The notes under the pieces are model-generated. The model had not been told where the DNA came from and searched no databases. It worked only from the letters and a program-made list of their open reading frames with translations. From positions 176,919,896 to 176,983,895 of the forward strand of contig OY992540.1 of NCBI GenBank assembly GCA_963921195.1: a stretch of DNA of 64,000 bases, in the 5' to 3' direction. Positions 32,864-44,261 of the stretch are shown piece after piece (within the stretch, counting starts at the first letter, position 1; each line of letters begins with the position of its first letter). This DNA comes from Pegoplata infirma (lineage: Eukaryota > Arthropoda > Insecta > Diptera > Anthomyiidae). A program made the position numbers and the translations under genes.

Positions 32864-33958
32864 ATACTGCTAGTGTATGACCATCTATACGCACAGGCGC
32901 GGATCCAGGAATTTTATTTGGGGGGGGAGATTTTTTTTACCAAAAAAATTTCGTAAAGCAATAAAGTTTGGTTGTCGTCGGGGGGGGGGTGGTGCTTGGG
33001 GTGTTTTGTGAATTTTTGTTAATATTTTCAATATTGTAGCAAAAAACAAAAAAGTTTTTTTTTTCAAAGGTATGCAGAAAAATACCTAAAAACTTAATAA
33101 AGGATTCAGCTTTTGCATTTGGAGGATATTTTTCTACTCAACATTTTTTTCTCAAGGGAACCCAAACTGACCGATTTACTTCATAAATAAGACCGTTTAT
33201 AGTCAAATAAATGGACCTATTCACAACTACGATTGACTGTGACTGTCGTAATCCAATTTTTATGCAAACAAACAAAAAAGATTTAAAAATATTTCACTGT
33301 ATTTCCAGATTTTTAGGAATGCTCTTGAGAATTGGGAATTTTTGAAGTTTGTTGTAGGTTTTTATTGGAGAATATTAATATTGTGACTTTACAGTCATAA
33401 AAATTAGCTTATAAAAAAATTCTTATTTTAAATTTTTTTACTAAAAGTCTAATCTTCCGAAAAAAAATTTAATGAAGTATTACACTTAAACATGTTTCCT
33501 TCAAAAAATTTCTCAGATGTTAACACATTTTTACTTAAGAAAAACCCTTATAGGCCATTTACATATGCCTCGAAATCCAAAAAAAATGGGATTTCAATGA
33601 AAATCCAAGTAAATCCAATTACTTTTTTGGATTTCAAATGTCAAATCCCATACAAAAAAAAAAACTTGGATTTTGGGAAAATCGTAAAATTGCAATTTAA
33701 AATCCCAAAAAATTTCTACTACTTAATTGTACAACTATGGGTTTTCCCAAAATAATCATCCCTAATGCTTTTTTTACAACGCTGCACACGATTTTTTATC
33801 AGCTGTTGTTGTTTTTTATAAAGTAAAAAATCAATTAAAATTTATTTTTTTAAAACTGTTAAAATATTAATAAAAACAATGTTTAACAATGTTTCATTTA
33901 AAATTTACCATTGCAAATGGTAAACGCACAATTTAGTTGACCAATTTGGTCTTCCTAA

Positions 33959-34219
33959 CAAAGAAAAACACTCAATGGTGGCGGACCCAAACTTGGCAAA
34001 AATGTTAATTTTCTTGCATTTAAAGAAGCAGCTCTACATAAAAACACATTTTTTGATATTGTGGTCCCAACATATACATGTGCGATTGAAAATATTGGCT
34101 CCGGCAAAGAAAAATCATTGATTTTAGAAATATTTATAAAATTGGGTAATTTTCCAACTAACAACCCTGTACACAAATCAAAAGAAAATACAGAGTTAGT
34201 ACAAACAAAATCCCGCTAA
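33959..34219 (+). pseudogene. Open stretch without ATG inside the Harbinger-like element, 86 codons
   Basis: From just after a TAA to a stop at 34217-34219 the frame reads NGGGPKLGKNVNFLAFKEAA, then ALHKNTFFDIVVPTYTCAIE, then KSLILEIFIKLGNFPTNNPV. It is balanced in composition and less AT-rich than its flanks, unlike chance frames here. I do not recognise it. It could be a transposase or accessory-protein remnant or a captured exon. The 73-codon minus-strand frame here (33955-34176) is probably a shadow of it. Confidence 0.35.
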
Positions 34220-34247
34220 ATGTCAAAAAAGCATATGTAAAGTGCGT

Positions 34248-34406
34248 ATGATACCTGCTTTTTTCAAGTTGCTTGTTGCTGCATTTATTAGGGTTTTTCT
34301 ATAAAAATTTCGATAACTTCAACCAAAAATTTTGAATTTATCGAAATTCCCATAGAAAAACCCTAATAAATGCAGCAACAAGTAACTTGAAAAAAGCAGG
34401 TATCAT
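34248..34406. repeat. Long palindrome, ~67-bp arms
   Basis: ATGATACCTGCTTTTTTCAA ... GGGTTTTTCTAT on the left pairs with the right arm to GCAGGTATCAT, with a few mismatches and a loop containing CTTCAACCAAAAATTTTGAA. It looks like a snap-back MITE. A target duplication was not resolved. Confidence 0.8.
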
Positions 34407-34499
34407 AAAGGCATAAACGGTATAGATTTTAATTGGATTTGAAATCCAAATTTATGTGGATTTCGGGGTATATGTAAATAGCATATTAGATTCTAAAAT

Positions 34500-35550
34500 A
34501 TTTTTTATAAAAAAACATTATTCATATCTGAGATATTTGTCTTTAGAAAAATGTTAGGATTTTAAACCCTTTGAAGTACATAATTTTTTTTTTAATTCTC
34601 AGATCGTATTTTCTGCAGAAATTTCTGTCTCAGATTTTTACACTTTTTTCTATAGCAATAATCTGAGATTCTAAGACATTCTTTCTATAAAAATTTTTTC
34701 AATCTCTGATAATTAATAATTCCCATATTTTTAAGTTATTCTCAGATTCTAAAACTTTTTCATATTCAAAAATTCTTAGACCCTGAAACATATTTTGTAA
34801 AAGAAAATTATCAGAGTCCAAAACATTTATGAAAAAATGTTGATACACTTTTCCAAAAATAAAACCTTAAATTTTATCGCATTTTTCAATAAAAAATTTT
34901 GGTTATAGTGCCTTCTAATGTTTTCCAAGGTTCTGAAACATTTTATTTTAAATTTAAATATTTAGAGACACATTTCCTATAGAAAAATTCTCAAAATCTT
35001 TCAACGGAAAAAAATTCTGATTCTTAGAGATATTTCGTACTAAAAATATCTCAGGTTGTAATATAGTTTTCTATAAAAAAGTTTTAAACCATTTTCCCGA
35101 AAAAAAAATCAAAGATTTTAATAAACTTTTCTTATAAAAAAATTCGTAGATCCTAAAAGATTTTTCAAAAATAGAAATTCCTATATTCTTAAACAGTTTT
35201 CCATAAAAAAAATATATTTCCCCATAGAAGAACTCAGATTCTGAAACGTCTGTCCTGTAGAAATATTATCTAATTCTGAGAAATATTTTTGCAGAAAAAT
35301 TCTGGTCAGATTCTAAAACGTTTTTTCTAAGGAAAAATTTCTAGTTTCTAAAGATTTTTTCTATAAAAAAGAGATTTTTCCTAAAATTTGATATACTTTT
35401 TAAATAAAAAAATGTTTACATTCAGAGACAAATAAGTATCAAAATTGTTTCCTAAAGATAAAGTCAGGAATTCTGAGACATTTTTCTATAAAAAATATTT
35501 GAGATAATATTTTAAAAAAATGATAAGGATAGTTATTCGGTTAGAAAATT
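34500..35550. repeat. Decayed TTTCTATAG/TCTGAGA minisatellite
   Basis: TTTTTCTATAAAAAA alternates with AGATTCTGAGACA-like spacers with irregular spacing of about 35-45 bp. The same spacer type is found at 18130-18340 and 42330-42680, at the edge of both large minisatellite elements, so this is an older, diverged relative. Confidence 0.7.
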
Positions 35551-35667
35551 CAAACGACTCGATTGTCACTTAAGTTTGTCATACGCAATTTATTTAATTC
35601 TGAAACATTTTATATACCTCTCCTAAGGATTTTTTTACATCCTGGCCATTTTCTTTCTATGTTTGTT

Positions 35668-35744
35668 CCTTTCCCTTCCTTTTTCCTTTTCCTTTCCCTT
35701 TCCTTTCTTTTTTTCCTTTTCTTTCTTTCTTTTTTTTTTTTTTT
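35668..35744. repeat. Polypyrimidine tract
   Basis: About 75 bases are only C and T, with CTTTCCTTTT-like repeats ending in a T-run. It lies just inside the right end of the hAT-like element. Confidence 0.85.
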
Positions 35745-36111
35745 TGAAATCATTTTGGGGGGGGAGAAATCCCATTCTCCCCCCCCCCTGGATCCGCGCC
35801 TGATACACAACACCAGCACGAGTATGCAGGAATGAAACAAGTTTTGTTTATAATTGAATTGTCTTTCACTCTATACATTTACATTTTGTTCTTACAAAAA
35901 TTTTATGCTCAATTATTAAAAAATAAACAATGCGGTACGGATGTAAAATTGACCGGCCAAAATAATCTTAAGACATTAATTTGTCTACGGGACTGCTGAC
36001 GAAGTAACCTACGGATCTTATTTTATTGTTGAATTGGCATCAAAGTTGTGGCTGGTTTTGTATCCATATAATTATCGTTGCATAATTGGTTCATCATCAA
36101 TCTTTGGAGTA

Positions 36112-36277
36112 AACTGAGGTCTACAAACAATATGTATGTACATTGGAACACAATACCCAGGTGATAAAGACATCACGTTTGGTTATCCAGGAGAAAGCTG
36201 AAAAAATACATGATTTTCTTCTAAGAGAAGTTCGTAAAAATAGTAATGAGCAAATAGAAAACCAAGCATCACAATAG
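36112..36277 (+). pseudogene. LINE segment upstream of the endonuclease
   Basis: Open frame ending at TAG 36275-36277: LEHNTQVIKTSRLVIQEKAE, then KIHDFLLREVRKNSNEQIEN. It is charged and helical, like the end of a LINE ORF1 or a region before the endonuclease. It is in the same frame as the endonuclease, so the TAG is either a normal ORF1 stop or a nonsense mutation. It starts after a TAA at about 36109. Confidence 0.5.
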
Positions 36278-37929
36278 CAATTTACTTCTATCAATGTATT
36301 ATCGTATAATGTAGCCAATTTAGCAAAATCAATAAACTTTGGTAATTTTTTAACATATATAAATAAATTTGATGTATTTTTTCTGTTTGAAACACACGTA
36401 GTTGCTGATAATCAACATCTATTTACATCCTATTTTAAAAATTATTCTCTACACTGGATTGCAGCAAAGAAAATACATAGCGCAGGCCGAGCAAGTGGTG
36501 GATGTTTGTTTGGTTTTAAAAATGAACTTAGGAAAACATATACTTTTAAATTTTTAAATATATACAACAATTCAGTATTAACAGCAAAACTAGAGAAAAA
36601 TATTTTTTATTTTATCCCAAGGTATTTAAACAGTACAAATTGGAATTCGGACTTAGCTAAATTTGAAGAATTTTTGCGAGAGCTCAACCCTACCAATTTT
36701 TGCATTGTTGGGGATTTAAATGCCAGAATTTCTGATGAACAAATTTTGGATTCAAATTTTTTACAAGGTTTACCACATATACGTGAATACAGATGTTCGA
36801 AAGATAAAATTTTAAATGCACAAGGTAAAAAACTTTTAGAGTTGGTTGAAGATTTAGGTGGTATTGTGCTTAACGGAAGGACGGGTGATGATGCTGAAGG
36901 GGAATACAGCTTTTGCGGTGTTATGGGTAGTTCTATCATTGATTATTGTATTTGTTCACATAGTTTCTTGCAATATGTTGATAATTTCTCGGTGCCTTCA
37001 AAACCCTACTCCGACCATATGCCTTTATGTTTAAAAATTAAATGTTTATACCCAAATGTTGAAAGAAAAGAAAATTCTTCTCTTCTCAGATTGCGCTGGA
37101 AAGAAAAACATAAGCCTAAATATGTCGAAAAACTTAGCTCCCTTACTACTAACGTTGATCTACAAACAAATGTTCCCATAGATGATTTGGTTACTTTAAT
37201 GTCAAATAAAATAAAACAAGCTGCAATGGCAAATGCTAATACAACGTATTTTGAGCCCAAACAAAAATGGTTTGACTGGAAGTGTGCTCGTTATCGAAAA
37301 TTTATGTTAAGAAAGCTAAGGCTATACCGAAAAAATCATACAATTATAAATAAATCGCGTTACTTTCTATCTCGTGCTAAATATGTTAAATTATGCAAAG
37401 ACAAAAAACTAGAAATGTACAATAAAAATTTAGTCAAATTAAACACAGTTAAATGCAGTAGTGATTGGTGGAAGCTGTCAAAATCAATGAGGTCATGTAA
37501 GCAGGTAATCAAGGGTAACTTAAGAGCAGATGATTTTCAAATTCATTTTAGCAATATTTTACAAAATACTGAAAACGATAAAACAATGAGCTGGTGCATG
37601 CCATACTTTACTGATCCTATTTTAGATTCTCCCATAGAATTTTGTGAAATTTCGTTCGTTGTTAATAAATTGAAATGTAATAAAGCTCCTGGTCAAGACG
37701 GCATTACTTATGAATTTTATAAATATGCTCCTGCTTGTTTTATTCACGAAATACTGTCAATCTTTAACATAATATTTTTACATGAAAAGATACCATCAAG
37801 CTTTCGTAGCTCTATCATGATCCCCCTTTTTAAGAAAGGTGATACATCCTTACCGGAAAACTATCGTGGGTTATCTCTTATTGATACTGCGTGCAAAATT
37901 TTCAACACAATCTTATTAAGCTTGATTTA
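36278..37929 (+). pseudogene. LINE endonuclease and first RT motifs
   Basis: The frame is open from 36278, earlier than the first ATG at 36506, with no in-frame stop until after the MITE junction. The endonuclease starts NVLSYNVANLAKSINF; FFLFETHV gives the catalytic Glu region, CIVGDLNARI the GDxN motif, GSSIIDYCI and YSDHMPLCLKI the end of the domain. The linker runs to about residue 400 of the 36506 frame. RT begins with NKLKCNKAPGQDGITYEFYK and IMIPLFKKGD...PENYRGLSL. The last 18 codons before the stop near 37984 are MITE sequence. Confidence 0.85.
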
Positions 37930-38092
37930 CATGTTAACTACCCTTGACTACCCTTATCTACTATTTCCCAGTATTGGAGGATAACAATTGTCAAATTCAA
38001 ATAATTTTTCATACAAAATTATTTAAACCCGGCAAATCGTATCACCAATACTGGGAAATAGTAGATAAGGGTGGTCAAGGGTAGTTAACATG
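37930..38092. mobile_element. Mariner-like MITE in the RT of the second LINE
   Basis: Inverted arms of about 52 bp begin CATGTTAACTACCCTTGACT and end in the complement. TA flanks both ends (37928-37929, 38093-38094). The small centre is AT-rich. The LINE frame resumes at about 38095, proving an insertion after the LINE. Confidence 0.88.
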
Positions 38093-38094
38093 TA

Positions 38095-38526
38095 AACTGC
38101 CCTTTAAACAGAATAACAGAATGGATAGAAAACAACAAAATTCTAAATGAGTATCAAGCAGGATTTCGGAAAACTACTCAACCGTTGACAATATTTTCAA
38201 CCTGGCAAACATTGTAAAACTAAATCAAATAAATGGAAAAAATACTTATGCCTTTTTTGTGGACTTTTCCTGTACATTCGACACTATTCCTAGAAATAGT
38301 TTATTCTATAAGCTTTCCTGTATAGGTTTGTCTTCTAAAGTAATTCGTATTTTGCAAAATTCGTATAATCAAACTGAAAGCCGAATTTGGGACGGCAGTA
38401 CTTTTTCTGACTCATTCTCTGTTGATATAGGCGTTAAACAAGGATGTATAACTGGGCAAATGACTGGTCCAGTCTTTGCCAACGTCTTCAATTTACTCCT
38501 GATAATACACAATATTTGGAGAGGAT
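38095..38526 (+). pseudogene. LINE RT segment after the MITE
   Basis: LNRITEWIENNKILNEYQAG FRK is followed by a frame change near 38170 and then VDNIFNLANIVKLNQ, YAFFVDFSCTFDTIPRN (RT motif A, where the Asp is kept), GVKQGCITGQMTGPVFANVF (RT motif with QG) and a stop at 38526. The YxDD motif would be next and is absent, so the element is truncated about here. Confidence 0.8.
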
Positions 38527-39250
38527 GAAAAAGGGCCTAAACTGTTTTTTGTGGGGCCACTGACCATTCAATAGTGCCAAAAATGGCACTATTGTGCCAC
38601 ATTTCCCAACCGTGATACATAGAATCATCTTCAAAATATCGTAAACTAATAATGAATGAATTCGAATTCTAGTCTTCCTTTTACAAAAATTCCTTTTTTG
38701 AATTTATAAATTTTTATAAACTTTATTAAATGAAATTAAAAGAAATTAATAATAAAATTAAAATAATTCCTAGTATTATGCCAATCTGGCTCACAACATT
38801 TATGTTATGCCAAATATAGATACTAAAATTGTAAATTAATGAATATGTACATATATACAATCTGAATATCTATTAATAAATAATAATAAATATATTCCAC
38901 GGCTGATTGTAAATTAAGAAATTTCAAGAGAATAATTGCAGTTCGTTTTCCACACCACTTGGTATTGAGATAAATGTTGAAATTTCCCTACTGTTTCTCT
39001 GCCGACGTTATCTCTGCTTTCATGAAAAAATTCTCCCACGTGTAGATGATGGGTTATTATTAATGGCTGTCTTTGGTATTAATAAAAAAGATAAATGTTT
39101 TTGTGTTGCTTTCAAGCTAAATTACATTTAATAAACTAATTTTATTAATATATCATCGAAAATGTGTAAAATTTTTCAAAACGACGCTAAATTAAATTAA
39201 GAAATTTATGGAATTTAACGTTTCGCTTTTTTTTTTGTTTTGACGCATGT
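38527..39250. other. No gene; one hairpin
   Basis: AATAGTGCCA and TGGCACTATT (38570-38593) form a tight hairpin, similar to the one at 53923-53948. The rest is AT-rich without open frames or clear repeats. Confidence 0.5.
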
Positions 39251-39252
39251 TA

Positions 39253-42200
39253 CACCCAAAAAAAAACAATTGTGAAATTATTTAATTTTAGGGTATAATT
39301 TACCTAAGATTTTTCGCAGGAATCCAACTTGAAAAGTTTCTTTGCATATTACCCGAATCAACTTAGGTAAACTTACAAAATGCATTTAAGAATTATTTCA
39401 AATTTAATTTTGTTTATTTAGCCACTATATTTAAATAAATGGTACAGTTTGATTGGTCAAATAACGTATTTTTTTTAGGTTGATTTAATAGTTTATATAT
39501 CCCCTTCCATACAAAATGCTCAATATTATAAATTTTAATTACATTTATTTTTAATATTTTTTTTAATATAAAGGACAATTTTATAGTAAAATATAAATAC
39601 TAACAAGCTTAAAATACATACTTAGCATGATCAGTGACAACTAATTTTTTTTATAGAAACTTTCTCAAAGACAATTTTTCTATAGAAATAAAAAGACAAT
39701 TCTTCTTTAGAAAATTCCTGACAGACAATTTTTCTATAGAAACTTTCTGAAAGACAATTCTTCTATAGAAAATTTCTGAAAGACTATTTTTCTATAAAAA
39801 ATTTCTAAAAGACAGATTTACTATAAAAAATTTTTAACAGACAATTTTTTTAAAAAATTTCTAAAAGACAATTCTTCTATAGAAAATTTTTAATAGACAA
39901 TTTTTCTATAGAAAATTTCCAAAGACAATTTTTTTATAGAAAATTTCTGAGAAATAATTTTTCTACAGAAAATTTCTGAAAGAAAATACTCCTATAGAAA
40001 ATTTCTTAAAGTAAAATTTTCTATAGAAATTTTCTCAAAGACAATTCTTCTATAGCAAATTCCTGAAAGACAGTTTTTCTATAGAAACTTTCTGAACGCC
40101 AATTTTTCTATAGAAAATTTCTGAAAGATAATTTTTCTATAGAAAGTTTTTGACGACAATTTTTCTATAGAAAACTTTTTCAAGCCAATTTTAAAAAAAA
40201 ATTTCTATAAAAAATTTCTTAAAGACAATTTTTCTATAAAAAATTTCTCAAAGATAATTCTTTAATAGAAAATTTTTTAAAGATAATTTTTCTATAGAAA
40301 ATTTCCCAAAGACAATTATTCTACAGAAAATTCCTCAAAGACAATTCTTTAATAGAAAATGTTTTAAAACCAATTTTTCTATAGAAAATTGGTTTTAAAC
40401 CAATTAAAAAAGATAATTTTTCTATAGAAAATTTCACAAAGATAATTTTTCATAGAAAATTTCTGAAAGGCAATTTTTCTGTAGAAATTTTCTGAAAGAC
40501 AATTCTTCTATAGAAAATTTTTCGATAGAAAATTTCTGGAAGACAATTTTTCTATAGAAAATTTCTGAAAGACAATTTTTCTAAAAAAAAATTTTGAAAG
40601 TTAATTTTTCTATAGAAAATTTTTGAACAACAATTTTTCTATAGAAAATTTTTTATAGAAAGTTTCTGAAAGACAATTTTTCTATAGAATATTTCTCAAA
40701 GACAATTTTTCTATAAAATATTTCTCAAAGACAATTTTTCTACAGAAACTTTTTCAAAGACAGTTTTTCTATATAAAATTTCTGAAAGCCAGGTTTTCTG
40801 TAGAAAATTTCTGAAAGACAATCTTTCTATGGAAACTTTCTCAAACACAATTTTTCCATAGAATACTTCTGAAAGGCAATTTTCATAGAAAAATTCTCAA
40901 AGAGAATTATTCTATAGAAAATTTCTTAGACAATATTTCTATAGAAAATTTCTGAGAGAAATTTTTCTAGAGAATATTTTTGAAAAATAATTTTCCATAG
41001 AAAAATTCTCAAAGACAATTCCCAAGGACAATTTTTCTACAGAAAATTTCTCAAAGACAATTCTTCAATAGAAAACTTTTTAAAGATAATTTTTCTATAG
41101 AAAATTTCCCAAATATAATTTTTATATAGAAAACTTCTCAAAGATAATTTTTTAATAGAAATTAAAAAAAAAAAATTCTATAGAAACTTTCTCAAAGACA
41201 ATTTTTTATAGAAAATTGCTGAGAGACAATTTTTCTGCAGAAAATTTCTAAAAAACTATTTTTCTATATAAAATTTCTAAAAGAAAGGTTTTCTATAGAA
41301 AATTTCTAAAAAAAAAAATTTTCTGAGAGACAATTTTTTTATAGAAAATTTCTGAAAGAAAATTTTTCTATAGAAAATTTCTGAAAGACAGGTTTTCAGA
41401 GAAAATTTCTAAAAGAAAATTTTTCTGTAGAAAATTTTTTAAAAAATTTTCATAAAAAATTTCTCAAAAACAATTTGTTTATAGAAAATTTTTTATAGAA
41501 AATTTCTCAAGGACAATTTTTCTACAGAACATTTCTGAAAGTCAATTTTTCTATAGAAAATTTCTGAAAGACAATTTTTCTATAGAAAATTTCTTAAAGA
41601 CAATTTTTCTATAAAAACTTTGTCAAAGACAATTTTTAAATAGAAAATTTTTCAAATACAATTTTTCTATAGAAAATGTCTTAAAGGCATTTTTAAATAG
41701 AAAATTTTTCAAATACAATTTTTCTATAGAAAATGTCTCAAAGGCATTTTTGCTATAGAAAATTTTTGAAAGACAATTTTTAATAGAAACTTTTTCAAAG
41801 ATAATTTTTCTATAGAAAAGACAGTTTTTCTATAGAAAATTATTCTGTAAAAAATTTCGTAAAAACAACTTTTCTTTAGATATTTTTTTGTTTTTTTTTA
41901 GAAAGTATCTATAGAAAAATTGTCTTTCAGAAATTTTCTGTACAAAAATTGTCTTTCAGACATTTCTAGAGAAAAATTGTCTTTAAGAAATTTTCTATGG
42001 AAAAATTGACTTTGAGAAATTTTTAAAGAAAAATTGGCTTAATACATATTTTCTATAGAAAAATTGTATGAGAAATTTTTTATAAAAAATTGTATTTAAA
42101 AATTTTTTTATAGAAAACTTGTCTTCAAGAAATTTTCTATAGAAGAATTGTCTTTCAGAAATTTTCTATAGAAAAATTGTCCTTGAGAAATTTTTATACA

Positions 42201-43272
42201 AAAATTGTTTTTAGAGATATTTTCTATGGAAATATTGCTTGAAAATTTTTTTATAAAAAAATTGTCTTTCAAAAAATTTTCTAAAGAAAAATTGTCTTTC
42301 AGAAATTTACTATTGAAAAAATTCTGTAATTCTTAGAATTTTTTTCTATGGAAAAATTCTCTATTTCTAAGAAATTTTTTCTATAGAAAAAGTCTTGCAT
42401 TTTGAGACAATTTTTCTATAAAAAAAGTCGTAAATTCTTAAACAATTTTCCTATAGAAAAAAAAACTCAGATTCTGACACAATTTTTCTACAGAACAAAT
42501 TTAAGATTCTGTGACAATTTTTCTACAGAAAAAGTCTCAGGTTCTGATAAAATTTTTCAATAGAAAAAATCATAGATTCTAAGACAATTTTTCTTTAGAA
42601 CAATTTTCATATTCTGAGACAATTGTTCTATAGAAAGTACCATATTGTGAGACTATTTTTCTAAAGAATTTTTTCTGTAGATGCTGAATTATCACTAACC
42701 GGAATCTGCAATCAAAAACCTCAAGTCATTTTCTGGATCTGCTTTTGTGTCTACTATTGAACCAACACTGCGAACCGGAGACCAATTGTTTTATGTTTTC
42801 TATGGCGTTCCTTAAAATTTAAACAGCCAAGTAATGTATTTTTACAAGTTGCGTTGCGGATGCCGCAAATGTTCAGATAAACCACCACCGTCTGCAACTG
42901 AAAGTTAATATTTTGGTTAATATACGTTTATCAAATATATAAACTCATTATTTTTGCTTACCTTTTTAATTAATTAAATAAATTAGTTCCTCATACATAC
43001 ATATATTTTATAAAAAATTAAAGAAAATTTGTTGTCAATGTGGCATTAATATGTCGACTTTATCGAATTAAATTTATTTATATTTATAAAAAAAAACTTA
43101 GGTAAAAGACTCAAGTTTGTGTATGTTAAATTTAATATTGTAAACAATGCTATTTTACAAAATAAATGTCATATACAATTTAGTTAAAACTTGAGCAATT
43201 TCTTGAACTCAATATAAAAAAAATTTACCTAAGTCACATTAGACTGTTTAACACTAGTTATTTTTTTGGGTG
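39253..43272 (-). mobile_element. Minisatellite-bearing TIR element, copy 2 (complete, 4.0 kb)
   Basis: Both ends are present: CACCCAAAAAAAAAC at 39253 and TTATTTTTTTGGGTG at 43272, with TA on each side (39251-39252, 43273-43274). Unique terminal parts match copy 1 closely in inverted orientation (for example 39405-39645 against 24342-24110, and 42690-43272 against 18110-17497). The short TA duplication and TIR suggest a Tc1/mariner-like non-autonomous element. The two exon-like fragments of copy 1 are preserved on the minus strand (about 42700-42900). Confidence 0.88.
39650..42680. repeat. 29-bp minisatellite array, copy 2, reversing near 41900
   Basis: The same unit as in copy 1. From 39650 to about 41870 the spacer reads CTGAAAGACAA, and from about 41900 it reads TTGTCTTTCAG. 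At the turning point, TTTTTTTGTTTTTTTTTAGA separates the halves. A TCAGAATCTGAGA variant block sits at 42330-42680, matching the corresponding edge of copy 1. The 642-bp higher-order repeat of copy 1 is absent. Confidence 0.9.
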
Positions 43273-43326
43273 TAGCAATCAAAGTTTGCCAACAAAAAAG
43301 GCCTATTGTAAAATTTCATGAAAAGT

Positions 43327-44078
43327 TTCGTTTGTTTATTTTGGGTATGACCCAAAGACCATTTTTGGGAAAATGGAGTTAGGAATCAATTGTATATGAT
43401 TAATATGTCCTCTTTCCAAATCCGTAATCTATTTTTTTATTTATCGTATAACAAGATACTTTGCTTCATATCCCCAATATTAACATTAGAGGTATTCAGA
43501 GTCTTGTTTCCACCCCTGGCAATGTAGCAAAAGAGTACTTCTTTCAAAAAATACATGTATTTTGAAAAGTAATTTTGAAAAGTGCTCTTTTACCACCAGT
43601 GCCAGGGCTGGCAAGCAAGACTCTGAATACCACTATTGTCTTAACATTGGTTTGCTGCATACGCCAATTTTATGCACATGCAGCAAATTTTACACCTAAA
43701 AGTTAAAATATTTTTCTCTACTTTTGTTTTGATGCATATAACGTTGAAAGGGTGTATATCAAAACAATCTAAAAATTTTTTTATCGTTTTTTTTTTTTTT
43801 TAGAAAATCGAACCATTACAAAGGGAGATATAAGCGATTTCGGTTTTAAATTTAAAGCCATATATCTCGCGAAATATTTCTCGCCGATCCTTGATATTTT
43901 TTTTGTTGGAATCTGCTTGATGAGATCTATCAATGGTATTAGTTTTAAGACGTTTGGAAAAATGCCAGTAAATTAGAGTATAGCCCACGTCTTTTTTTTT
44001 GTGTGTGAGAAGTTTCTTTTTCGTTTTTCTCAAAACAAAGTAAATGGTCTTTGGGTCATACCAAAAATAAGCAAACGA
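43327..44078. repeat. Inverted pair GGTATGACCCAAAGACCATTT
   Basis: TCGTTTGTTTATTTTGGGTATGACCCAAAGACCATTT (first part at 43327) is matched inversely at 44041-44078 with two or three mismatches. The pair may be the ends of an element about 0.75 kb long that contains the MITE at 43498-43640. No target duplication seen. Confidence 0.5.
43498..43640. mobile_element. Small MITE with GGTATTCAGAGTCTTG ends
   Basis: GAGGTATTCAGAGTCTTG and CAAGACTCTGAATACC are inverted, followed inside by CCCCTGGCA and TGCCAGGGC. TTAACATT occurs on both sides (43490-43497 and 43641-43648) and may be an 8-bp duplication, although the right copy lies 10 bases beyond the obvious TIR. Confidence 0.65.
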
Positions 44079-44261
44079 TTTACCAAAAATCTTCCCTTCT
44101 GGCAGCAGTGGTTGACAAAAAAAAACGCTGTTTTATATAAAAACACTGAATTGGCAACAGTAAATTGGAATCCAATTAATGAAACAGTTCTCAAGGGTCA
44201 TTATTAAAAATAAAAATTATCATTTCGTTTGTGTTTATTTTTGCTCAATTTATTTTGTAAA

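Larger units (their letters stand above)
33551..34485. mobile_element. PIF/Harbinger-like element, 935 bp
   Basis: The left end TAGGCCATTTACATATGCC and the complement of the right end TATGCTATTTACATATACC are followed by CGAAATCC in both. TTA flanks each side (33548-33550, 34486-34488). Inside are an 86-codon open stretch (33959-34216) and a later palindrome insertion (34248-34406). Confidence 0.75.
32894..35802. mobile_element. hAT-like element with CAGGCGCGGATCCAG ends
   Basis: The ends CAGGCGCGGATCCAGG and CTGGATCCGCGCCTG are inverted, followed inside by G-rich runs (GGGGGGGGAGA) on both sides. The TIR is hAT-like, but the flanking octamers are not a clean match (ATACGCAC and ATACACAA, 6 of 8). 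It carries a Harbinger-like element (33551-34485) and a long decayed minisatellite (34500-35550). Frames near 35563-35840 are low-complexity. Confidence 0.75.
36112..38526 (+). mobile_element. Second non-LTR retrotransposon, plus strand, broken
   Basis: The order is: a coiled-coil-like C-terminal fragment of an upstream frame, an in-frame TAG, an APE endonuclease, a linker, and the RT up to the region before the catalytic YxDD motif. A MITE (37930-38092) splits the RT, and at least one frameshift follows. The 3' part of the RT and the tail are missing. Sequence is distinct from the LINE at 128-4479: no 2A or PHD finger is seen. Confidence 0.88.

Noticed and set aside
35563..35840. Frames with Phe/Leu or Lys/Arg runs on both strands
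   Set aside because: They come from the polypyrimidine tract and G-runs at the hAT end.
36607..37260. Minus-strand frames over the second LINE
   Set aside because: Complementary shadows of the endonuclease and linker frame.
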